Below, one piece after another: positions 45,069 to 53,849 of a stretch of 64,000 bases of DNA. The translations under genes were made by a program, and so were the position numbers. Position 1 is the first letter of the stretch; every line of letters starts with the position of its first letter. Source of the DNA: Fictibacillus phosphorivorans (GTDB lineage: Bacteria; Bacillota; Bacilli; Bacillales; Fictibacillaceae). The notes under the pieces are model-generated. The model did no database searches. It had not been told where the DNA came from and worked only from the letters and a program-made list of their open reading frames with translations. The stretch lies in NCBI RefSeq assembly GCF_023715845.1, contig NZ_JAMBOR010000001.1, positions 186,001 to 250,000 on the forward strand, given 5' to 3'.

Positions 45069-47479
45069 TGAAAGGTGTAATCATGGCTGGCGGAAAAGGG
45101 ACACGTTTAAGACCTCTTACATGTAACATGCCTAAACCTATGGTGCCTATGCTTCACAAACCGGTTATGGAATACGGGATCGAGCTATTAAAAAGGTATG
45201 GAATAACAGATATTGCTGTTACTGTTCACTATCTTCCAGATGCCATCAAGAACTACTTCGGAGATGGTCGGGATTTTGGTGTGAATCTTCATTATTTTGA
45301 AGAAGATAGCCCTCTTGGAACAGCAGGTTCCATAAAAAATGCTGAAGATTTTCTAGACGAACGCTTTATCGTGATCAGCGGGGACGCTTTAACTGATTTT
45401 GACCTTGAAAAAGGGATTGATTTTCATGAAGAAAAAGGTTCCCTGGTTACTATCTTAATGAAACAAGTAGAGTCTCCTTTGGAATATGGCGTGATCATGA
45501 CGAATCAGGATGGGAAGATCATCCGTTTCTTAGAAAAGCCAAGTTGGAATGAAGTTTTCAGTGATACAGTAAATACCGGTATATATGTTCTTGAACCTGA
45601 GATTTTCCAATATATCGAAAAAGATGTACCAGTTGATTTTAGTAAAGATCTGTTCCCTTTACTCATGAAAGAAAATAAGAAATTGTTCGGCTATCAAGCG
45701 GAAGGTTACTGGTCAGATATCGGAAGTTTACAGCAGTATCGCCAGTCCCACTATGATATGTTGAACGGCCTTGTTAATCTTCCATTTGCGGGTAAAGAGC
45801 AAGAACCAGGAATTTGGATTGGTGAGAACGTGGTAATTGAAGAAGGATCAATGATTGAGGGTCCTGTAAGTATTGCAGATGGAGCGGTAATACGAAAGGG
45901 AGCACACGTTGGCAAGCTGTCTGTTGTCGGAAAAAACAGTGTTGTAAGTTCGGGAAGCTCTCTGAAAAAAACAGTTTTATGGAATGATGTTTTTGTTGGT
46001 GATCAATGTGAGTTGAGGGGAGCTACGATTGCTAACGGGACCAAAGTTGAGAAAGATGCCTCTGTATTTGAGCATGCTGTGATTGGTAATCATTGTACGA
46101 TCGGCAAGAGTGCTACTATAAAACCAGATGTGAAGATCTGGCCGGAAAAAGAGATATTCGAAGAGGCACTTGTTCATACTTCTATCGTATGGGGCAAAAA
46201 GGCGACCAAGTCATTGTTTGGTTCAAGGGGCGTTTCAGGGATCGCGAATGTAGAAATCACTCCTGATTACATCGCGAGACTAGCATCTGCATATGGAGCA
46301 GTGCTTCCGTATGGTTCACAGATTCTGATCGCAAGTGATTCCCATGATTTTTCGGTAATGATCAAGCAATCTTTTATCCAAGGACTTCATTCATCAGGTG
46401 TACATACACTTGATATCAGCCCTACAGTTGCACCAGTGGTTAGATTTTCGATCGAAGATGAGCGTTTGCAAGGCGGGGTTTACGTCCGTTTCTCTAACCC
46501 TACTGGCGAAAAACAATTAATGATCGACTTTTATGATAACAAAGGCTTGCCGATTCACACGGATTTAGAACGAAAGATTGAAAATGCCTACTGGCAGGAA
46601 GATTATCGTCGAGCTTCATTCGATCGAATTGGAAAAGGTGCAATTCAGGTGAATAAGCATGAAGATTATACTTCTGCATTGCTCGAAGGTATTCAGGAAA
46701 TCCAAATCCAAGAAGCTAAATTCAGAGTAGTTGTAAATTATAATCATCAGCCTTATTTGAATTTTATTCCAAATCTCTATAACAGACTGAACTGCGAGAT
46801 TCTAACTGCTCCATATCAGACAAAGCCGGAAGAGATGGCTTCATTTGTTAGGGTAACAAATGCCAATATTGGTGTATTAATCGGTGAATCAGGAGAAACG
46901 CTGCGATTGATCACAGAAACCGGTGAAGTGTTAGATGAAGAAACGATGCTTGCTCTTTACGTATTTACAGCCTTTTCTCAAGGCAAACATAAGGAAATGG
47001 CGATTCCTGTCTATGGGTCATCGGCTTTAGATTCAATAGCAGAACGGCTAAAAGGGAAACTTATCCGTACAAAGGCTAACCCTAGGTCGATCATGGAAGT
47101 CGGAGAAGGGGTATTAAACTACCAATACGATGCTCAATACGCATTCGTTCATATTTTAGAAATGATGGCGATGCAACAGATCACACTTTCCGAACTCGTG
47201 AAAATGCTTCCTGATGTACACATGTTGAGAGAATATGTACCTTGTCCAAAAGATAAAAAAGGACGCGTGATGAGAAGGTTGATGGAAGATATAAGAGATA
47301 ACAATGTAGAGTTGCTCGACGGAATCAAAGTCTTTCATCCAGAAGGCGGCTGGACTTTAATTTTACCTGATGTAGAACAACCTGTTTTTACGGTTTATTC
47401 ACAAAATACGAATCCTGAACAAGCAAAGCAGGCAGCATCACAATACATTGAAAAAATCCAACGATATCAGCAGGTGTAA
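45068..47479 (+). CDS. Sugar-1-phosphate nucleotidyltransferase fused to a degenerate phosphohexomutase domain
   Basis: 803 residues. The N-terminal domain (1-235) is an intact nucleotidyltransferase: MAGGKGTRLRPLT, KPMVPMLHKPVMEY and SGDALTDFD. Residues 245-375 form a left-handed beta-helix of hexapeptide repeats. The rest resembles a phosphoglucomutase/phosphomannomutase, but the catalytic serine loop (TASHNP in active enzymes) reads VRFSNP at 473-478, and the Mg loop (DxDxDR) reads GESGETLR near 606-613. This domain is therefore probably inactive and structural or regulatory. The nucleotide sugar is undecided: annotated relatives are called GDP-mannose enzymes, but an ADP- or UDP-glucose product would fit the operon. 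Confidence 0.87.
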   Translation: MKGVIMAGGKGTRLRPLTCNMPKPMVPMLHKPVMEYGIELLKRYGITDIAVTVHYLPDAIKNYFGDGRDFGVNLHYFEEDSPLGTAGSIKNAEDFLDERFIVISGDALTDFDLEKGIDFHEEKGSLVTILMKQVESPLEYGVIMTNQDGKIIRFLEKPSWNEVFSDTVNTGIYVLEPEIFQYIEKDVPVDFSKDLFPLLMKENKKLFGYQAEGYWSDIGSLQQYRQSHYDMLNGLVNLPFAGKEQEPGIWIGENVVIEEGSMIEGPVSIADGAVIRKGAHVGKLSVVGKNSVVSSGSSLKKTVLWNDVFVGDQCELRGATIANGTKVEKDASVFEHAVIGNHCTIGKSATIKPDVKIWPEKEIFEEALVHTSIVWGKKATKSLFGSRGVSGIANVEITPDYIARLASAYGAVLPYGSQILIASDSHDFSVMIKQSFIQGLHSSGVHTLDISPTVAPVVRFSIEDERLQGGVYVRFSNPTGEKQLMIDFYDNKGLPIHTDLERKIENAYWQEDYRRASFDRIGKGAIQVNKHEDYTSALLEGIQEIQIQEAKFRVVVNYNHQPYLNFIPNLYNRLNCEILTAPYQTKPEEMASFVRVTNANIGVLIGESGETLRLITETGEVLDEETMLALYVFTAFSQGKHKEMAIPVYGSSALDSIAERLKGKLIRTKANPRSIMEVGEGVLNYQYDAQYAFVHILEMMAMQQITLSELVKMLPDVHMLREYVPCPKDKKGRVMRRLMEDIRDNNVELLDGIKVFHPEGGWTLILPDVEQPVFTVYSQNTNPEQAKQAASQYIEKIQRYQQV

Positions 47480-47482
47480 AGT

Positions 47483-49465
47483 ATGCCAAGACATTTAGCT
47501 TTAGGCAATGGGAATTTACTTATTAACTTAGACCAATTTTTGCAGATCAGAGATATATATTTTCCCTATGTAGGTCAGCAAAATCATGTACAAGGTCATG
47601 TAAACCGTTTGGGAGCCAGTATCAATGGCTCCTTTTCTTGGCTTTCTTCAAGAGATTGGATAGTAGAACCCGGCTATCATACCGATTCGTTAGTCACCCA
47701 GTCCTTTGCAAGGAACAAAAAAGAAGGCGTATGCTTAAAGATTGAAGATGCTGTACATCAAAGAGAGAACATGTTCATGCGCAAGATTAGTATTATGAAT
47801 GAGACCAATGAAGAGAAGAAGATTAAACTTTTCTTTCACCAGGATCTCTCCATTTACGAAACAGAAGTTGGAGATACGGCATATTACGATCCCCATAAAT
47901 CAGTCATCATCCATTATAAAAAGAACCGGTATTTTTTATTTCATGCTTCACTAGATGGAAAAGGAATAGATGAATATACGACAGGTATTAAACGATTTCT
48001 TAGTGCAGAAGGGACATGGAAAGATGCCGAAGATGGCCATCTACATGTGAATCCCATTGCTCAAGGATCAGTAGACAGCACGTTTTCGATCACCGGCGTC
48101 TTGCCACCTCATGAAAAAAAGGAAGCCTATTATTCCTTGACTGTTGGGAAAAGCAGAGAAGAAGTTTTCTCTCTTTTTGATTACTTGATAGAGATCGGCC
48201 CGTCATTAACGCTGGACAAAATCGATGTTTATTGGCGAAGGTGGGTAAACAAAACGAAGATCAACCCATGCAACCTCTCAGATGAACTCCTGGATCTGTA
48301 CAACCGAAGTCTATTAATTCTTCGTACGCAAACGAATCAGAACGGCTACATTATTGCCGCTAACGATTCTGATATCCAGCAGTATAACCGTGATCATTAC
48401 AGTTATATGTGGCCACGAGACGGAGCGTTGATCGCTGCTGCTGCAGCAAAAGCAGGATTTCACGGCATGGTTAAAAATTTTTACAGAAGATGCGCAGAAG
48501 TTCTTACGAAAGAAGGGTACTTGCATCATAAATATAACCCAGACGGCTCGATAGGATCCTCGTGGCATCCGATGGTCGATAAAAATGGTGAGAACCAGCT
48601 TCCGATCCAAGAAGATGAAACAGCACTTGTTTTGTGGGCATTCTGGGAGCACTATAAAGAAACCGGCGATATAGAATTTGCCCAATCTCTGTATCGTTCC
48701 CTTGTTAGGCCGAGTGCCAGATTTTTGCTCCACTATATGAATGATGAACTAGACCTTCCACTTCCTTCTTATGATCTTTGGGAGGAGAGGAGAGGCATAT
48801 TTACTTTTACAGCAAGCAGTGTATATGGCGGACTGATGGCTGCTTATTCCTTTGCTACATTATTTGGTGAAGACGATCGGGCAGAACGATACAAAAAAGG
48901 TGCTGAACGCATAAGAGCAGGTATGGAAAAACATCTGTATGATGAGGATGCGGGGAGATTTATCAGGGGTATCTACCTATTAGATGATCAGGCTTATAAA
49001 AAGGATTTTACAATGGAATCCAGCATGTATGCTTTATTCGCTTTTGGTGTGTTTCCTGCAGATGATGAAAGAGTCGTCCGGACAATGCAGCAGATGGAAA
49101 GAGAGTTAAGCATCAAAACGAACGTTGGTGGAATCGCGAGGTACACAAATGATTACTATTTTCAGCAAACACATGAAGTGGCAAAGGTCCCGGGTAATCC
49201 TTGGCTGATATGTACTCTCTGGGTAGCTAAATGGTACATTCAAAAAGCAAATTCTTTGCAGGATTTAGAGCGGCCGCACGAAATTTTACGTTGGATTCAA
49301 GAACATAGCTTTTCAACCGGCGTATTGCCAGAACAGCTTCATCCCTTTACTGGCGAAGCTTTATCCGTAGCTCCTCTGACTTGGTCTCATGCTACTTATG
49401 TCGATGTTTTAAAAGAATACACGACCGTGTATCAGAAACTTTCACAAAACTCTCTTGCCCGATAG
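47483..49465 (+). CDS. GH15 family glucoamylase-like glycosidase
   Basis: A 660-residue GH15 protein with an N-terminal beta-sandwich (about 1-270) and an (alpha/alpha)6 barrel. YSYMWPRDGALIAAAA is the family signature; the general acid is the Glu of DLWEERRG (about 435) and the base Glu lies in LPEQLHP (about 617), followed by APLTWSHATYV. There is no signal peptide, so it acts on an internal substrate, releasing glucose from alpha-glucan or trehalose/isomaltose-type oligosaccharides. It begins three bases after the nucleotidyltransferase gene, the last gene of the operon. No strong terminator is seen before rpmG. Confidence 0.87.
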   Translation: MPRHLALGNGNLLINLDQFLQIRDIYFPYVGQQNHVQGHVNRLGASINGSFSWLSSRDWIVEPGYHTDSLVTQSFARNKKEGVCLKIEDAVHQRENMFMRKISIMNETNEEKKIKLFFHQDLSIYETEVGDTAYYDPHKSVIIHYKKNRYFLFHASLDGKGIDEYTTGIKRFLSAEGTWKDAEDGHLHVNPIAQGSVDSTFSITGVLPPHEKKEAYYSLTVGKSREEVFSLFDYLIEIGPSLTLDKIDVYWRRWVNKTKINPCNLSDELLDLYNRSLLILRTQTNQNGYIIAANDSDIQQYNRDHYSYMWPRDGALIAAAAAKAGFHGMVKNFYRRCAEVLTKEGYLHHKYNPDGSIGSSWHPMVDKNGENQLPIQEDETALVLWAFWEHYKETGDIEFAQSLYRSLVRPSARFLLHYMNDELDLPLPSYDLWEERRGIFTFTASSVYGGLMAAYSFATLFGEDDRAERYKKGAERIRAGMEKHLYDEDAGRFIRGIYLLDDQAYKKDFTMESSMYALFAFGVFPADDERVVRTMQQMERELSIKTNVGGIARYTNDYYFQQTHEVAKVPGNPWLICTLWVAKWYIQKANSLQDLERPHEILRWIQEHSFSTGVLPEQLHPFTGEALSVAPLTWSHATYVDVLKEYTTVYQKLSQNSLAR

Positions 49466-49565
49466 ATAAGAATTTGGTATCATGTTAAAGTATGGTTTAA
49501 TAGAGAATAATGACTGTTAGTAACCATTAATATGTACTTTGGTAAAGATGTGGAGGGAAACAACA

Positions 49566-49715
49566 ATGCGTGTAAACATTACTTTAGCTTGTACTGAAAC
49601 TGGTGATCGTAACTACATCACTACTAAAAACAAGCGTACGAATCCGGACCGTTTAGAGCTTAAAAAATACAGCCCACGTTTAAAGAAATACACAATTCAC
49701 CGTGAAACGAAGTAA
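49566..49715 (+). CDS. rpmG: 50S ribosomal protein L33 (zinc-free type)
   Basis: 49 residues starting [17 protein letters not shown] and ending [10 protein letters not shown], the L33 pattern. Only one cysteine remains where zinc-binding paralogues have two CxxC pairs, so this is the zinc-independent C-minus form that bacteria use when zinc is scarce or constitutively. AGGGAAAC precedes ATG 49566. It is followed by a strong terminator. The gene is too short for routine ORF lists. Confidence 0.95.
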   Translation: MRVNITLACTETGDRNYITTKNKRTNPDRLELKKYSPRLKKYTIHRETK

Positions 49716-49724
49716 TTTCACTTA

Positions 49725-49768
49725 AAAACGCCTGATCCCCATGTATATGAGGAATCAGGCGTTTTTTC
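49725..49768 (+). terminator. Terminator after rpmG
   Basis: AAAAACGCCTGAT / ATCAGGCGTTTTT thirteen-base stem. Confidence 0.93.
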
Positions 49769-49912
49769 GTGCACAAAATTTGCTTAAAAGAATACATCGC
49801 TTGTTGTAATGCTATAGGGAACTTAAACACAAACTTAATCAGCGTTTCTGTTGTCTCTTCCAAGACACATGCTATGATTAAGACAACATTCAATTCATAA
49901 GAGGTGTTCTAA

Positions 49913-50470
49913 ATGACGAAATCAGAATGGCGAAAAAAGATAAAGAATGAATTGCTTTCTTTAGAACCACGAGATCGTAAGGTTCTAAGTGAAAAAGCAG
50001 CTGCGCAGTTATTTACAACTGAACGCTGGATGAACGCGAACATTATTGGGATTACTGTATCTAGAAAATTTGAATTAGACACGACTATGATTATTAAAAA
50101 AGCATGGGATGAAGGAAAAACAGTTTGTGTACCAAAATGCTATTCTTCTAATAAACAAATGGAGTTTAGAGAGTTAAACTCATTTCATGAATTAGAAAAT
50201 GTATATATGGATCTCTACGAACCGATTGAAGAAAAAACAACGGTAATCGAGAAGGAAAACATCGACTTATTAATCGTACCAGGTCTGATTTTTGATAAAA
50301 AGGGATATAGAATCGGTTACGGCGGGGGCTATTATGACCGTTACTTACAGAACTATCAAGGATCGACCATATCGATTTGTTACTCCTTTCAAACAGCAGA
50401 AACACTGCCATTTGAGGAATTTGATGTCCCAGTAGACCGGATCATTACTGAAGAAGGGCGCTATAAATAA
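49913..50470 (+). CDS. 5-formyltetrahydrofolate cyclo-ligase
   Basis: Converts 5-formyl-THF to 5,10-methenyl-THF with ATP in folate metabolism; 185 residues. Family motifs: IDLLIVPGLIFDKKGYRIGYGGGYYDRYL and the C-terminal FEEFDVPVDRIITEE. It corresponds to YqgN next to rpmG in B. subtilis. GAGGTG precedes ATG 49913. It is followed one base later by the DUF92 gene, so the two are linked. Confidence 0.93.
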   Translation: MTKSEWRKKIKNELLSLEPRDRKVLSEKAAAQLFTTERWMNANIIGITVSRKFELDTTMIIKKAWDEGKTVCVPKCYSSNKQMEFRELNSFHELENVYMDLYEPIEEKTTVIEKENIDLLIVPGLIFDKKGYRIGYGGGYYDRYLQNYQGSTISICYSFQTAETLPFEEFDVPVDRIITEEGRYK

Positions 50471-50471
50471 A

Positions 50472-51275
50472 ATGGAAGCTTTTCTTTATGTGGGGATCGC
50501 TCTCTTTTGTATGGTCTTTTTCCGCTTAAATCTCCTCACACTTATGGGAAGTTCTGCAGCATTCATAATGGGCGCCCTAACCTTTTACTCTTTTCAATGG
50601 CAAGGATTAGTCCTATTAGCAGTATTTTTTTTAACATCGTCGTTTTTAACAAAATGGAAAAGAGAAGTGAAGATGGATGAGCGTGCAGAACCTTTTGAAG
50701 ACAAGAAGGGGCGGACAGCTGGTCAAGTGTTTGCGAATGGCGGGGCATCTACAGTTGCTGCAGTAGGGGCTATTTACACGGCAGACCCTATCTGGTTACT
50801 CATGTTTGCTGGCGCAATTGCGACCGCTACAGCAGATACCTGGGCGTCTGAGGTCGGAATCCTTTCAAAAGCGAAACCCTTTCACGTTAAAGAGTGGAGA
50901 AAGGTGGAAGCAGGACTTTCAGGAGCGGTTACTTGGTTAGGAACATCTGCTGCGATATTAGGAGCTGCCGCGATTGGGGGGAGTTATTATCTCCTTTATA
51001 ATGAAGGTTCTGGTTCTTTAACTCTAACAGGTAGTTTGATCATTATTTTCGCAGGTTTTGCTGGAAATCTGGCAGATACGTTTTTTGGAGCTTGGTTTGA
51101 ACAAAAGTATTATTGCCAACTTTGTAAAACAGAAACGGAGAGTATGTGGCATTGTAAAAAGAAAACAGTGAGAATTTTTGGTTTACCATGGGTAACAAAT
51201 AACCTGGTTAACTTTAGTTCTACGATTATTGGTGCATTTATTGCAGGGGGATTATACATATGGATAGTCAAGTGA
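50472..51275 (+). CDS. DUF92 family integral membrane protein
   Basis: A 267-residue protein with about six membrane helices, matching the DUF92/TIGR00297 family: GRTAGQVFANGGASTVAAVGA, ADTWASEVGILSK and NLADTFFGAWFEQKYYCQLC. The segment YCQLCKTETESMWHC has three cysteines and a histidine that might bind metal. Function unknown; plant homologues are involved in chlorophyll/prenyl phosphate metabolism (phytyl-phosphate kinase VTE6), so a prenyl or polyprenol kinase role is possible. It overlaps the mobA start by 16 bases. Confidence 0.8.
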   Translation: MEAFLYVGIALFCMVFFRLNLLTLMGSSAAFIMGALTFYSFQWQGLVLLAVFFLTSSFLTKWKREVKMDERAEPFEDKKGRTAGQVFANGGASTVAAVGAIYTADPIWLLMFAGAIATATADTWASEVGILSKAKPFHVKEWRKVEAGLSGAVTWLGTSAAILGAAAIGGSYYLLYNEGSGSLTLTGSLIIIFAGFAGNLADTFFGAWFEQKYYCQLCKTETESMWHCKKKTVRIFGLPWVTNNLVNFSSTIIGAFIAGGLYIWIVK

Positions 51276-51865
51276 CTTGTGCAGGTATCGTGTTGGCAGG
51301 TGGAGAATCCCGGAGATTTGGAAGTCCAAAAGCAATCGCAAAATGGAATAACAAAACATTTATAGAGTATTCAATTGCATCACTAAAAGCTCACACAGAT
51401 AAGATCCTAATAATCACCCGTGAGGAACTACTAGCAAATCTAATGGGGTTCAGTTCAAGGTCTGTACGCGTCCTAAAAGATGTACCGCGCTATCAAGGGA
51501 AAGGTCCATTAGCAGGATTATATACCGGGATGATCAGCCAAAGAGCAGATTATTATCTTGTCATTCCGTGTGATATGCCTTTAATGAGCTGCATTATGTA
51601 TCGAAAATGGTTAGCAGTGGCACAAGAAGGAAATTACGATTGCGTGATTCCTGTATTAAACGGAAAGATCTTTCCATTAAACGGCGTATATAAAATAACA
51701 TGTTTACCGGATATCACTTCCTGCCTGCATGAAAATACCTTTAAAGTGTTAAAACTTCTTCAAAGAAAAAATACTAGCTATTTAGAAGTAGAAAAAGACG
51801 AAGAACACTTTTTCAAGAATGTGAACACAACAGAAGAGCTTGAAAAGATGATTGAGGGGAAATAG
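51260..51865 (+). CDS. mobA: Molybdenum cofactor guanylyltransferase MobA
   Basis: Transfers GMP to molybdopterin to make MGD. The 201-residue protein has the nucleotide-binding motif VLAGGESRRFGSPKAIAKW, the VIPCDMPL metal motif and the KGPLAGLYTGM loop. MobA is normally found with moa/moe genes; none are near, so it is isolated here. It shares the operon with DUF92 and the folate ligase. The match to MobA family is good; a related sugar nucleotidyltransferase role is less likely. Confidence 0.82.
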   Translation: MDSQVTCAGIVLAGGESRRFGSPKAIAKWNNKTFIEYSIASLKAHTDKILIITREELLANLMGFSSRSVRVLKDVPRYQGKGPLAGLYTGMISQRADYYLVIPCDMPLMSCIMYRKWLAVAQEGNYDCVIPVLNGKIFPLNGVYKITCLPDITSCLHENTFKVLKLLQRKNTSYLEVEKDEEHFFKNVNTTEELEKMIEGK

Positions 51866-51941
51866 CTGTTTGAATTTTCAAAGATGGTCCAATCCAATAA
51901 AAAAATGCCCAAGAAATTTCATCATATGATCTGAAACGAAT

Positions 51942-51986
51942 AAAAAAACCTCCAAACACAGAAAGTAAAGACAAGGAGGTTTTTTT
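51942..51986 (+). promoter_or_regulatory. Hairpin that buries the Shine-Dalgarno of the yqgO-like gene
   Basis: A perfect 12-base stem AAAAAAACCTCC / GGAGGTTTTTTT with a 21-base loop. The GGAGG ribosome binding site (51975-51979) and the T run are the 3' arm, and the ATG at 51987 follows directly. It has terminator form and could also close the translation start. See finding. Confidence 0.75.
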
Positions 51987-52163
51987 ATGAAAGGATTAAT
52001 GATTAAAGGGTTTTTGATATTCCTTGCTGTAATACTTGGTTATAGAATGCGTTACCGCCTGATCAATATGGCTCTTGGACAACCGATCCTTCGACGTTTT
52101 GTTGTAGGGAGTGCTATGTCTTTTCCGGGATTGCGTTCCAAGATGATGGATGAATTGATCTAA
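51987..52163 (+). CDS. Small membrane-associated protein (YqgO-like)
   Basis: 58 residues starting MKGLMIKGFLIFLAVILGY, a hydrophobic N-terminal helix followed by a basic segment RMRYRLINMALGQPILRRF and a less polar end. The ribosome binding site is GGAGG seven bases before the ATG, but lies in a hairpin. A similar small protein (YqgO) occupies this site in B. subtilis; function unknown. The next gene starts three bases after its stop, so they are likely coupled. Confidence 0.72.
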   Translation: MKGLMIKGFLIFLAVILGYRMRYRLINMALGQPILRRFVVGSAMSFPGLRSKMMDELI

Positions 52164-52165
52164 AA

Positions 52166-52894
52166 ATGAACAACTCAACTTCTAAAGCTTTCTTTTTTGA
52201 TCTAGATAATACATTATTTGACTATGAAGCCTCCTTTAAGCAGGCTTCTTTATTTGCCTTTATATCCATTTTACACCCAGTTTTGAATAAACCTATAAAT
52301 CCTGAAAAATGGTTTAAAGTATATAAGACCTTTTGTGATTTGTACTGGCCGGCATATGAGAAAAAGATGTTAACACGTGAAGAATATCAAAGAAATAGGC
52401 TTGTTTCTTCCTTGTTATCATTTAATATTCAATTATTTGATCAAAGGCAGATGGATGCTTTTCGAAAACGGTTTGAAGAGGAGATTCCCTCCTTTGTGCA
52501 ACCTTATCCATGGGTCGAGGAAATGATTAATTTTATAAAGATGCACGGATATGTGGCAGGAATCATTTCAAACGGAGAATCTGTACTGCAAAGAAAAAAG
52601 CTCAGTATGCTTGGATTGAGTTTTTCTGAAAGTCATACTTATATTTCTTCTGAACTTTCTTTTGCTAAACCTAGTATTGAGCTATTCAACTATGTAAAAA
52701 GCAAAATATGTGCGGAACAATTTTATTATGTTGGGGATTCATTTAGCCTTGATATCCACCCAGCCATAAAAGCTGGATGGACAGGCATTTGGTGGAATCC
52801 TTCTAAACAGATACCAGAACTGCTTCATCCAAATCTCTATAACTGCCAATCTGCAGATGAATTAAACCATGTCATCAAGAAATGTATTGAATGA
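52166..52894 (+). CDS. HAD family hydrolase
   Basis: A 242-residue HAD hydrolase of the YjjG/5'-nucleotidase-like subgroup: motif I FFDLDNTLFDYEASF, a helical cap, motif II GIISNG, motif III with the lysine in LSFAKPSIELF and motif IV YYVGDSFSLDI. Substrate unknown; YjjG-type pyrimidine nucleotidases are a reasonable guess. It begins three bases after the YqgO-like stop and overlaps the convergent gene at its 3' end by 20 bases. Confidence 0.83.
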   Translation: MNNSTSKAFFFDLDNTLFDYEASFKQASLFAFISILHPVLNKPINPEKWFKVYKTFCDLYWPAYEKKMLTREEYQRNRLVSSLLSFNIQLFDQRQMDAFRKRFEEEIPSFVQPYPWVEEMINFIKMHGYVAGIISNGESVLQRKKLSMLGLSFSESHTYISSELSFAKPSIELFNYVKSKICAEQFYYVGDSFSLDIHPAIKAGWTGIWWNPSKQIPELLHPNLYNCQSADELNHVIKKCIE

Positions 52895-53738
52895 GCTGGA
52901 TATTTTCTCCCGTTGAGGTTTTCAGCAAAACAAATAGGTGGGTTTTGTCTTTGCTTAACAAAATATACGGCATACTGCTTCCGATGGGGCTGATCTTTTG
53001 GCCAGTTTTTGTAGTGATGTTTATAAAGTAATTTTTATAAAGACCTTCCCAAAGTTTTCCGATGATTTCTTGACTTTTATTCTTATTGAACCCGGGAAGT
53101 GGTTTTTCGTTATAGTCTGTTAAAGACAAAAGCGAAATCACATAATAACTGTCTCTGTTTATTTGATAATGATTCAGAAGTTCTGCCAACGTTTCTTGAA
53201 GATATTTGTTTGTTTCCTGAACCACTGCATTTTTTTGACGCCTTTCTGTTGCCGTAGATGGATTTTTAAATCCTGTGAAGGTGGTATCGGGTTTCACTGT
53301 GTATAGATAATCGCTGCTCATTTTTTGTATGGACCGGTATGTTTCTTCATTAAGATGAATTTCACCTTGGTGATAAGAGATGGCTTCCCATAACCCAGGG
53401 GTACTTCCATCAATCTCTTTTTCGAGATCGATCGATTTAGCTTTTGTTTTCCATTCAGTCATCTTATTCGCAAGTTTTCCGTTTTCAAAAATCATAGCAA
53501 TATCTTGTCTCAAATAAACATTCTCTGAGGATTCTGATTCAACGTCCCATTCAAATTCATAGTTGGACGTTGTTCCTTTTATAAATTTTAAAGAAGTTAC
53601 AGCTTTTTTAAATGAGAAAGAAGTGTCGATCGGGAAAAATGTAATACTTTCACGAGCCTCTTTTTTAATAAACGGCTGGTAGATGATACCTATTACAAGT
53701 ATAATTATCAACGTGAATATAGAAATTTTCCACTTCAT
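52875..53738 (-). CDS. Hypothetical membrane-anchored protein
   Basis: A 287-residue protein starting MKWKISIFTLIIILVIGIIYQPF, a membrane anchor, then a soluble presumably external domain (NYEFEWDVESES, LWEAISYHQGEIHLNEETYR, LLNHYQINRDSYYVISLLSL, ITTKTGQKISPIGSSMPYILL). I do not recognise the family; YqgU in this region of B. subtilis is different. GAGGAGGTAC precedes the start. The hydrophobic, S/T/Y-rich C-terminal half could be beta-rich. No catalytic motif is visible. Confidence 0.7.
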   Translation of the reverse strand: MKWKISIFTLIIILVIGIIYQPFIKKEARESITFFPIDTSFSFKKAVTSLKFIKGTTSNYEFEWDVESESSENVYLRQDIAMIFENGKLANKMTEWKTKAKSIDLEKEIDGSTPGLWEAISYHQGEIHLNEETYRSIQKMSSDYLYTVKPDTTFTGFKNPSTATERRQKNAVVQETNKYLQETLAELLNHYQINRDSYYVISLLSLTDYNEKPLPGFNKNKSQEIIGKLWEGLYKNYFINITTKTGQKISPIGSSMPYILLSKDKTHLFVLLKTSTGENIQLIQYIS

Positions 53739-53849
53739 GACTTGTACCTCCTCTAGGACAAACTCGTTCCTAAATTGTATGCACAACCATGTAAATTAGA
53801 AGTTGGAAAATGAACATATCACGATAATTCACATTAAGGGGGAGAAGAA

